Shown: in pieces, positions 34,998 through 46,900 of the stretch
Layout: every line of letters begins with the position of its first letter
How positions within the stretch are numbered: position 1 is the stretch's first letter
Assembly (NCBI GenBank): GCA_023053685.1
Contig: JALIGW010000005.1
Location: forward strand, 53,218,742 to 53,282,741
Length of the DNA stretch: 64,000 bases
DNA from: Diadophis punctatus similis
Lineage: Eukaryota > Chordata > Lepidosauria > Squamata > Dipsadidae
Reading direction: 5' to 3'
Program-made: the position numbers and the translations under genes
Notes under the pieces: generated by a model
Database searches by the model: none
The model's input: the letters and a program-made list of their open reading frames with translations, nothing else
Told to the model about the DNA's origin: nothing

Positions 34998-37900
34998 GAC
35001 TCAGGGTGGCGTTTGATCGCTTGAACTGCCACACATTTTGCCCAGCTCGCTTCCCCGGCCTCATACCAGTACATTGGGGGGGGGGGAATTAAGACACCCC
35101 CCCCAAAAAAATAAGTTTGGGGGGGTCAAAAGAAAATAAGATGCGGTCTTCGTTTTGGAAAAACACGGTAGATGTAGTTAAGTGGGTGGCAAGATTGAGG
35201 ATATGCCTAGGTTTCCTTCCCTTGCTCATCCCTTCTCTCACCCAATATTAAGGAATCATTTTTGCAGGGATGATTTTTTTCTATGGCTAGATTTTCCTGC
35301 ATTTTTCTTATTACATACGCAGGAAAACATCTTAAAGGTTGGCAACAGAATTGTGAAGCACGGCCTCAACCTTTCTCTCTCGTGTGCTTTTTGAGCGCAA
35401 TTAATATCTACATATAACCAGAGTTTCAAATAATGCCCCCTAAAAAAGTTTAAAGTAAAAATATGTATTAATATTATACAGACTAAAAAGAGTAGTCCCA
35501 ATATGTATTTGTGCTGCCTCGGGAGACAATTATTCCAAGAGATTATATGAACGTTTAACCTAAAGTATAGAGATATAACAACCCCCACCCCCCCAAGTTT
35601 AGCTGACTGGCAAGATATAATTGCACTGCTTTAGAACGTGTTCATGCAAAAGCTTAGTAGTTGATCTAATAGCAAAAAAAAAATTCAAATTGTCATGTAC
35701 AGGTAATTGATGAACTGTACAGACAGAAGTATGTTTAAAATAGTTTATAATTAGAGCTGTAGATAAATCATCTAAATAACATCTAAAATCAGCGGATACC
35801 TCATTAGCTTAACTTGTATAATTTTAAATATTATGTATAAAAATGACAAAAAATGATTCTAGACACATTAAGTTCAGTGTGAAAGTAGTGTAGGACAGCA
35901 GTTCCCAACCTTTCTGGCTCCACAGACTGGCAGTGGCAGCAGGGAGAGTTTCACGTGGGCAAGGTAATCCTGTGCATGAACAAATGAAGCTTTGTGTGCT
36001 TGCCCGCCGCTTGAGTGGCTCAGTTCTCAACTGTCCACGGACCGGCACTGGTCTGCAGACTGTAGGTTGGGAACCCCAGCCATAGGACACTCACTGGAGG
36101 ATATTCACATTAGTGTGAGCAGAAGATAATAGAAGAACGAAGTCTACTCGTCTTGGACTAATGCACATCACTCTGAAATAATTTGTGCAGGTGACTGATG
36201 GTGTTAACTTGCCTTTTCTCTTTGGATGACTTCACAAATGCAGGTCTTACAGAACACATGGGCACAGTGTGTTATCATCGGAAAAGCCAGCGAATCCAAG
36301 CAAATAGCACATTCTTCATCTGATCCAGAGCTTAGAACTAACTTCATCTTCTGTATTAATATGTCACGGAATTCTTCAGAAGTACCTACACATTAAAAAG
36401 AAATACAACAGATAGAGCTTGTAAGAATGCTTCAGATTCAATTCCAAAAAAGATATTTTGGAATTCAGTATTTGTCAGCAGTCTTATCCGATTCTCAAAT
36501 CACAATGCTTCCTCTTCTGAACTGAAACAATGCACAGCCCCAATACACATGCAATTATAAAGTGCCACTCTATTATATAACAGCTAATAAAAAAATCAGT
36601 TTACATGTCTACGGAATTGTTAAAATGTACTCACTTTCTAGAGAACTGGATTGAGAGATACTGGAACAGAGAGATGGGTGACAGCACAATTGTCTCAATC
36701 TGAGCAAAGCACCAAGAACATCTGCATAGTGGGCCAAAACACTTCCCTCAGTAAAATACCTAAAGAATAATTTTGATAGTAAAACAAACCTGTTAAAATA
36801 GAAATTTTTCAAATTCTATTTACTGGATCAAAATTATTGCATTGGACTAGAATTTTGCAAATTCTATTCCAATGCAATAATTTTGATCCAATAAATCAAG
36901 CATTATCTCATTTTAGTCTCACCAGCGTTTATGTATTAAAACAAGTCTGTTCCCATTATATTCACATTAAGAAATGTTTGTGTTTTATCACTGAGTGCAA
37001 TCTAGGTCACTCTATATAAATTGTGCTTTATTTTTTAGATTCCATTTTGCTTTATTTTTCATAATGAACACCACAGATAGCACATAATATAATAGATGCA
37101 TAACATAATACATAATAGATCTTACAATTTTGCTTTGACATCCAACAAAACACATGGGCATGTGCATGTGCATACCATTTTTAGCGGGAAAAAAGATTAT
37201 AAAATTGAACCAATGAGTCACAGCCTAACTAAAGTATGCAATACAGATAGTCCTCAACCGAAAACAGTTCGTGCACTGACAGTTCTGATGTTACAACAGC
37301 ACTGAAAAAAGTGACTTATGACTGTTTTTCACATTTATAACCATTGCAACATCCTATTAAGAATTGCCTGGCTAAACTTGCTATCATATTTAAAGAAAAG
37401 TCCACTTTGTATACAATTACAACTGTGTAACAATTGATTAGAAGAATGAATGTTGCTATAATCTTCATAGTTTACTTTAATCTGGTCATCATTTATTAGT
37501 CATATTACCAACGTTTCTCCGAAAAGATTTTCTCTTATACAAATGGTATTCTTGATAAAATCCAGCTTTATATAAATTAGAATTTAATATGGGTAATGGA
37601 ATATATTTTTTACCATTTAACAGCCAGCACTATTTACCTGCTTATAGCAGCTTTAGTCTCATTTTTCACAGAGTGATAGATGGCACTCTCTTCATCTGTA
37701 AGTGTAATATGCTGAATAAATACTTTACGTTCTGGGAGCTTCAAAACTGGTTTCCCATTAACTTTGCTTGTTTTAGTTCTTCGAAGAGTAATGCTCTTAA
37801 TTAGAGATTGTAAACGCCTAGGAAAATATGGAAATATTCAAACAATATATAATCATCATATCATACAGAAAATATGGAAACATTCACAGAACAACCTATA

Positions 37901-40900
37901 TCAGAAATAGGAAAATATTCACAAAACAATCTATAATATCATGTTATACACACAATTGCAAAGCTAGCTCTTGTGCACAAGGTAAAGTTGCATATTTTCT
38001 AAATGTTTTCTAAACCTGAAGATTTTAACACTTAAAAGTATTTTTAAAGAATATTTTAAATGCTACAAGTACTAATTTATAAATGTATTGTGCTAATCTT
38101 TATAGAATATCTAGAATATATTAGATGCAGTTTATACTTAAGCCCTCTTTCATCTCCCATAGTGACAGGCCGCTGGATTGTTCTGTGCCACCACAATCTG
38201 TCTGTAAAAGGTTTCAACTTTAAGAAGGAAAGGAGAGACCACAAGTCCTTTAAAGAATTCTGAATAGGTGTGCCTAAAACAAGGACAGGGAGAAAAATAC
38301 TGTGCATCATGTTTATTCAGTTTAGGTAAAATAAATCTCAAGGATTGTTTAGCAAAAAAGTATCTCATAAACCATTCATTTAGTGACCAGATACGGCGAG
38401 CGTAGCCTTCTTACTGAGGCTGCCTCACACTATTGTCTGATCCTTTCTCCTATAGAGAAGGATGCTTCCAAAAAATTGCAAGAATAGATGGCCAAGTGGG
38501 TGGGAAAATGAGGCTACCTGAACTTGAGGCAGTTTTGCTTGCAATGATGGGCTGGGTGGCAGAGTCTTGCTGAAGCACAGCAACCTTGCTTGCTCTAGTG
38601 GGCTGGGTTGGTGATGAGGCTTCTCAGGCACAACAGCTTTGTGTGAATTAGTGGGGCATTTGGGTGGCTGAAATCAGAGGTGTGGGAGATAGGCAGGTGG
38701 GGAGAGTTAAAGCACCCATGTGGTAATAAGTGCAGGTGGGCTTCCAAGTGCCTGAAATTTTATCACGATTCGGGGGGGGGGGGGTGACTGTGACAGTCCT
38801 TTGGACCCTTGAACAAGCCCTTTGTTCATTCCCATTGTAATTTCAAACAATTGCTGAACAAATGTTCAAAAGTTGAAGACCACCTGCACAAGACCGAATT
38901 GAACTTCTGTATCTTATCATTCCTCAGATTTGTATATATGTGTGGCACTTCAAATTCTCAGAGAGGAGGACAATGAACAATGGTTAGGAGGATGCAGCAT
39001 TCTGTTTAGACAACAGTCCCCAACCTGGTATATACTGCAATATTGAATCTACAGCAGCGGTGGGTTGCTCCTGGTTCGGACCGGCTTTTAGAACCGGTAG
39101 CGCCGGAAGGCTCCGCCCGCCCACCTAGGACGCTTCTGCGCATAAGCATCAAGCGTGCGAACCGGTAGCAAAATAATTTACAACCCACCACTGATCTACA
39201 GCATAAATACCTGTCAAGATCCATCTTCTTTGTGCATTCAGATCTAGAACAGCTTTTGTCAGTTGAGCATTTGGATTTCGTATTGTATGACCTTCATCCA
39301 ACACAACTCTCAGCCATTTTAATTTATGTAAAGGACTATCATCTCTCGTCTGGAAAAATACATATTAGCCATTTTAGTATTTGAAATAAAACGTTGAACA
39401 AGCATTTGGGGATGAGTCATCTTATTTAAAACATAGAGAGAAGAAACTTTTGACAATTTTATCAGAAGGATATTTATGATTTTACAAAGTGGAATAGGAG
39501 TCGTATGAATTAAGTGTATGAATTAGGTGGCCATATAAATATATTTAATAAATACAATACAAAATAAATTAGAACCTGGAATATTGAAAGTTCTTTTCAC
39601 TGCTATAGAAACCATTCTCACAGCAGAGTATTAGCAGCTGGATTCATGTTTAGATTACGTTCTGTGCCATCCCTATTATTGTCAGTATCAGCAGACAGTA
39701 GATGACCTTGTCTGGGCCCAAAGATTAAACAAGGTGAGTCCTGATTAAAACTTGAATGGGCAAACTCCAGGAATACATGAAAAACGCCAATGACAAATCA
39801 ATTCCATACTGTTCCCAGGAAAACAACATGAAGTCAGCTGGAATCAAGTTCTCTATGAAGAAAACATTATTTTTTTTACAATTGTCAGTTCTACCAAGTT
39901 ATCTTGAGCTTTTTAAAGGAGGTGGGATCAACACAGGCAATATTAGATGAAATCTGGCAACCAAGCATAAAACAGCCCTATTAGAAAACTATAACCTCCT
40001 CCTTAATGCCAAACGACGACGCATGAAGGATATGAAAAATAAAGTAGCACTATGAAACTAAAGTAGCACGATAGCGGTTTTTAAAAGTATTAAACTAAAT
40101 TCAGCATGAGCAAAAGTCTAATTTGTATGAATGTTACATTACTCCTTTTTTTTCTAAAGGCTCTTAGAATTTTTCAGTATACGCACCCCATAGTCAGTAG
40201 CTAAAACATTGTATGTTGTTAAGACAATATCCTGCTTGGAAAGTGCTGTCAGATCTTTGTTCCGTTGCGAGCCATAGTAAACGTAAGTGTTCAACTGAAT
40301 ATTTGGATCAACATGTTGTTCAAGTTGGTCCTAAAATGAGAATTGACCAAAAAGTACAATTAATTGACTGTGCCATAAATTTTAACGCCTGCAAATTCTG
40401 CTCTAATCCTTGCTACATTAAGTTTAGGTCATACAGGGATAATTATTCACCTAACACAGATTTATTTGCTGTCAGTTATTTCTTCAGTTATGATTCCAAA
40501 GGAATGCAATTAGTTTTGATATGTGACATTTGTGATTATCCCCTCAGGCCTTGTACTGAAGAAAATTTAAAAAATGATGTTCACTTCTTTCAGATATAGG
40601 GATTAAGAGACTTAATTGCTTTGGTGAAAGTAGAAACTGCATCATCATTTTATCCTGCCTTTTTATATATAACTCAAAGTTGTTAGGATGCTGAGTCTGA
40701 CTATTATAGGTCTATAGCTCAGCAGTTTGAGACCTGAGTGAGCTCCTGTCACCTGTACCAGCTCCTGCCAACCTAGCATTTCAAAATCATGTAAATGCAG
40801 GTAGATATAGGGCAAATAAGTGTGCGGCAAGGTAACAGCATTCTGTTTCACTGCACTCTCTACTACGGTGTGATGTCATGCCAGCCACATGACCGCGGAA

Positions 40901-43900
40901 ACATCCCCAGACAATGCTGGCTCTTTGGCTTAAGAAATGGAGGTAAGCACCACCCTCTAAAGTCAATCACAACTGGCAGGATAAAACCCGCAGGGACACC
41001 AAGGTGGCAAACATACCTAATATTCCTAGTTTCTACTTCCATGAACGGAGTTGTGAGAAAATGACTTGCTCAAAGTCACCCAGAGGGCTTTCATGCCTAT
41101 AGGTGGCCTACAACTCACAATTTCCTGGTTTCTAGGCCAGCACCTTAACCACTACACCAAATTAGATAGCACATGAAAAAAGTGCAATATCTCCTCTGGC
41201 ATGGCACCATGTGGTTAGCCTTGTCTGGACTTGGAAACTAAGCATAGTTAGGCTAATTATTTCTTGAATAAGACACCACCAGAAAATTCTAGTGTCATAG
41301 AATTAGTATTTAGGAAGCTAAATACTTCCCAAAGATGGGAAACCATTTCTGTATCACTTAAGATGTCAATCTCTATGGAGATTCTCAGTCATCCAGGTCA
41401 TGGTTGTCCCAAAGGTGCTTTTTCAAGAGACAACTGGACTTCTTAGTTTTTCTTTGAAGATGTTTCGCTTCTCATCCAAGAAGCTTCTTGGAGAAGCAAA
41501 ATGTCTTTAAAGAAAAAGCAGAAAGTCTAGTTGCCTCTTGAAAAAGCACCTTTGGTTAAGATGTCAATGTAGTTACTAGGAATCATGCTTGTCTGAACAG
41601 CATCTTTACCTTTTAAGTTTAAAAAAAATACATGAACTTAATAAAATAATGATAAAGTTGTAACTCAGGTATTCCAACACTGTCTCATCCTGCACCATTT
41701 TGAACCTCTTCATCAAGATAGTCTACGTGAATATGAGCTATTTATCTTTCCAATAATTTGTCCATTGGTTGGGATTGTTAACAGAAGTGCTTAAAAAGAC
41801 TGTATATCGATTTATAATGGAATAAATTGTTACCCAATAGGCAAATGTAGATATAGGTCAGTGATGGCGAACCTATGGCACGCGTGCCACAGGTGGCACG
41901 CGGAGCCATATCTGCCGGCACGCGAGCCGTTGCCCTAGCTCAGCTTCAGCGTGCATCTGCGCGCCGGCCAGCTGATTTTCGGCTAGCGCGGAGGCTCTGG
42001 GAGGGCATTTTAGGTTTCCGGAGGGCCTCCGGGGGGCATTTTCATCCTCCCCATGCTCCAGGGAAGCCTCTGGAACATGGGGAGGGCGAAAAACAGGCCT
42101 ACCGGGCCCACCAGAAGTCGGGAAACGGGCCGTTTCTGGCCTTCAGAGGGCCTCTGCGGGGGCGAGGGAGGCCATTTTAGCCCTCCCTAGGCATTGAATT
42201 ATTGGTGTGGGCACTCACACGTGCGTGATAGCGCGCGCGCACGCTCTTTCGGCACCCGAGGGAAAAAAGGTTCGCCATCACTGATATAGGTTGAAACAGA
42301 AGTGCTTAAAAAGGCTGTATTCCAAATTATAAGGGAATAAATTGTTACCCAACAGCCAGATGCTGATATATGAGTGTGTATACTCTGGTCATTATTTTAC
42401 TGGGTCTCTACCTTTTGCACTAGCAGAAGGACCTTTTATGAAGCTAAAACTTCTCTTTCCATTGATTTCTGCTACCCACTACAACCCTCAATTCTTCCCA
42501 ATAATTTGCTCCAAGAACTGGAATAATTTAAGAGGCTATAATACATACATTATCTTGTCAAAGCAATATTTGGGTTGAAAAAGAATTTAAAGAAAAAAGT
42601 GTTTTACTTAATTCAATGTAGAACAATCCTCATTCATTTAAAAGTTGCAATCTATAAACATTAGGAAATACAAATTATGTAAACTATAAACCTACAATCC
42701 AGTTACTTAGGACAGAGAGAGGACAAATGACCAGCGTCCCTCTAACATTATCAACTTCATTTTTCTTTGGTTGTACAGGAACATCATCTTGGAGAGAAGG
42801 AAAACACACAATTACCAACTTGAATATGCTATCGTACTTACAGTACTGTATATAGTCCATTTAGTGTTATTCAGTTAAAGAATAACTACGTTAGTAAGAA
42901 GATATTCCTACTCCAAGCATATCATCTACAATTCTATTGAAACCTGTTTTACTACCTACCCATTGGGATTCTTAAGCCATAAAATGCAGCTATTCATTCT
43001 GCACTATACACTAACTACTAATTTAGTTTTCATAATTGAATAACTTTTTGCTTAGTCTTCAACAAAAGAAACATATCAAGATAATGTAAATTTAAAATCA
43101 AAGATTTACATGCCTTTTATTTACATCATTTATATAGGCAGCTTTGGTATAACATGCATATTTCGATTTATACATTGCAAGAAGCCATGATTTTCTTTTA
43201 ACATAGTTGATGAAAAAGTTAAAATAGTTACACACACAAAATAGATCCATCCATGATTCAGGCTAACAATCAATTAGTTATTGTTATGGGGATCCCAGCT
43301 GGATCAGTATCCCAAAGCATTGAGGCCCCCAAATCACTATATAGGAGATGGAAGAAAGCAAAGGACATCTTGTAAATTTTGCTAAAAGCAATCAGATACC
43401 AGAAAACTGGAAGGAGGAATTAAACTGTGATTGACTCCTTTGACTGAGCATGCAGAATCATATCTGAAGTAAATTAGGTAGTTAGGTAGAAATAAGTGAC
43501 TTAAAATTGGATTAAATAGTGTTTATAGGATGGCTATAAACACTTTAATCCAATTTTAAGTCACTTATTTCTACCTTCCTACCTAATTTAGACTAGACTT
43601 CAAGATCCCTTCCAATTCTGTTATTCTGCAATCCCAAAACAATAGTCAGTAAAGTTTTAAAAAGTATCTTAGTATTTACCAGATGGTTTTTTCCTAAGGA
43701 ATCAAGAGTGAAGAAACAGAATGGTCAAGTATCATTACCTAGTTTTCTTTTCCTTGTTCTTGATTTTGGTTTTTTTCCTTTAGCTGGAAAACAAAACATG
43801 TTATCATAATAAGTAAAATTGGAAAGATACTAAGAAAATAATAGAATCAAAAATGACTGTAACTCACTTTTTATTTGTTCTGCAACTTCCTGCTCAGGTT

Positions 43901-46900
43901 CTTTGTCACTGCTTATTGTGCACTTTGATTTCTTGCCCATAACTCTAAAGCATCAAAAGTGAGGGGGAGAGAGGGGACAAAAATAATATTCTATATGTTC
44001 TAGTGATTTTACTTGTTCAACCTATAAAGGTTAGTGACCTAAAGAGACACATCTGAGGAAGATGAGCGGTTAAAAAATTGGATGGATGGATAAAATAAAG
44101 CAGGGTTGACTACAACCATCTTGCAGTCACTCTTTGGGCTTGGAATTGAGATAGTTGATGATTGTGCAAACTCATTCCCCAAAACTCGACATTCCCCCCA
44201 CCCCCCATTTTACAACAAAAATAGTCTCTGTAGAATGTGGCTGCCAGATATTGCTGAATTCTAAACTTCAGTAGTTTCAATAGTATAAAACAATGAAAAG
44301 GATATTGTGAGCTGTAATTCACCAATAGGCAGAAGGCAACAAGTTGCCCAGACTAACTTATTTTAGGTACAAGCCACAAAACAACTCACAATATGTAGGA
44401 ATCATTAGGTATGTCTGTACTATACACTTAACATGATTAACTTAACTCATGGCTTACTCCAATAATTCAATTTCCTGAATTAACCCATCACACTGAACCA
44501 TACCACTAATCACATAGGTCAGATTTGAAGATTACATATTTGTTGGTTCAGAGTCATGAAATAGTCAACTATTTTTGTGTGTATATTTGAGAAAGAGATA
44601 ATCCACAAGTAATTTTTATTGGGAAAAGAAAACTTAAGTGCTAAGGAATTCTTCAAAACTTCAAACATAAGCAGTGTGAAGACATCTGGCACAACTGCAT
44701 TTGCCCTCTGGAATAGCATTCCTCAAGATATAGAAGGGTTGTATAGCTCCCACCCTTTAAATATTCCGCAAGTCTCTCAATACTTTGCTCTGTTCCCAGA
44801 TTAGACTATTTATGGACCCTGACTATTTTTTTCTGGGTTTTATCTATGTGGTTTTATTCAGTCAGTATCCTCCTTTTTAAACATTGTAAGTTGCCCAGGG
44901 TATTGAGAGTCAGGCAGCTTAAAAATCCAATATATTAAATACATAAATGAGCACATAAGTATTTAAGTTAGAAATGAGAGGAAAATATAAAAGAATTTTC
45001 ATTGGATTCTAATTTAAAAAAATAAATATTTGTCCTGGATACCATATTTTAAAGATAAACATCTAAACAACTTCCTAAATAAGTATCAGTTTATTATGCT
45101 GGATACTTACAAAGGGCAAACTTACAAGTGATCCTTGATGTACCACCACAATTGAATCCAAAATTTACATTGCTAAGTGAGATTTGCTAAGTGAATATTG
45201 CCCCATTTTACACCCTTTCTTTCCATAGTTAAATGAATCACTGAAGTTTTTAAGATAACACGGCTGTTAAAAAGATGTGGCTTCCCCAATGTCTTTGCTT
45301 ATCAAAAAGGGGAAAGGTGATCACATGACCTCAGGACACTGAAACTGTCATATAGGCCAGTTGCCAAGAGTCCAAATTTTGATCACAACCATGAGGATAC
45401 TACAATGGTCATAAGTGTGAACAATGATCATTTTTTCAGTACTATTGTTAACTTTGAACTGTCACTGAATAAATTAAGTCAAATACTACATGTATTACTT
45501 AACTCTGAACAAGCTGGATAGGAAATTTTTTTTACTGTGTTTCATTTTGTGAAATAAAGATATTTACCATAATAAAAAAACATAGGATTATATAAGAAAT
45601 ACAGCATATATTGTTCACAGTTATTTTAAAGAAACGTGTAGGGTTTGCATGGACCACAATGCCATTCATTAACTCATTTTTTCCAGCTTCTGGGCAAGCC
45701 TGAAGGGAAAATATCATGCTGCTGCTATTTGTTCAGTCACCTAGACTTTAAGGAATTGGTTCCTCAGAAAAAATAAGGTTCCTTCAGTGCATTGTTTCCC
45801 AACATTGGCAATTGCTATATGTGCGGACTTCAGAACCCAGAAATCCACAACCAATAGGGCCATTGATAAGAATTCTGGGAGCTGAAGTCCACAATCCTGG
45901 CAGCTATTAAGGTTAGGAAATACTACTTTAATGAGCAACAGAGAAGGGTGTTTATACAATAGCCACATTTTGAATATGTTTCAAAGTATGCACATTCCTT
46001 AATAGAAAGGAAAAAATTCTACCTTTTTGGATAGGATCTGGAAGATTGTGAGGGAAAAGAATCACTTTCCTCTTTTGAATTGGAAGCATTCAGCTGCAAG
46101 CCACAATTGGGTGCTTATGAGAAAATTAAAAAAATGTTTGTGCTTTAGAAGTAAAGTTATTGGAAAACAACAAACGTATTTAATGTAAAAAAAGAATTTC
46201 TCTAATTCATTTTAAGGAATTCAATCCAGACTAGGGCATGCTTCAATCTCACGGACTTTAATGAGCTTTAATTTACATAATAATGTCACATGAATCTGAG
46301 GCAGATCTGAAATAAATGTTCTCAAATCAGTATATATTACAAATATATAGTATTACAAATTACCTTGTAAGTTGTTTTGTGCAGTAGGAATATATTTCTA
46401 AAGGGTAAAACAAAAGCAAAAATTGTCATAAAACCAGATAATATATCTTAAATTCTACATATAATTACTAGTTATTTTTTTAAAATACATGAAATGTATT
46501 TAAAACAAGTGGCACAAAGCATAAAAGCTTCAGAGTATAACTTCTCTTAACCTGGGCAGAAGAGATTTGTATCTATGAAAATGCCTCACACTAAAAAATC
46601 TGCCAAATATTTTTCTAACGAAAATACCATTTCTGTGCTGATTCATTTGAGTGGTACCTGGTAATTTTCTATGGTTTAAAATGTCAGCCACAAAACATTA
46701 AGGGGAGACTACAAAAAAAAAGTCCAAACAGCTCACAGGTCAAATAAATTATATTCATATTGCCAAATCTTGTTACTAAAAAATGAAAAATAACTCACAT
46801 TTGATGTCAGAATATTGTTGTTTCTCTTGCTTTGAATATCTGGATTATTTTGACTTAAATTATTAACAGAATGATAGACAATAAATATCTCACCTCTTCC

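Larger units (their letters stand above)
32795..35168. mobile_element. 2.37-kb TA-flanked inverted-repeat element (Tc1/mariner-like ends), with nested insertions
   Basis: Ends CCGTGTTTCTCTGAAAACAC and, inverted, CCGTGTTTTTCCAAAACGAA; TA on each side (32793-32794, 35169-35170). CCCCAATAATAAGCCC-type subterminal sequence continues the inverted pairing. No transposase; the long ORFs inside come from GC-rich repeated filler. Lies in HLTF intron 18. Family name not certain. Confidence 0.75.

Noticed and set aside
46364..46397. 34-nt stretch with good splice sites between HLTF exons 8 and 9
   Set aside because: Neither reading fits cleanly: it is in frame with exon 9 only if the frame before it contains a stop, and exon 8 joins exon 9 directly in phase. 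It could be a relict or alternative exon; RNA data needed.
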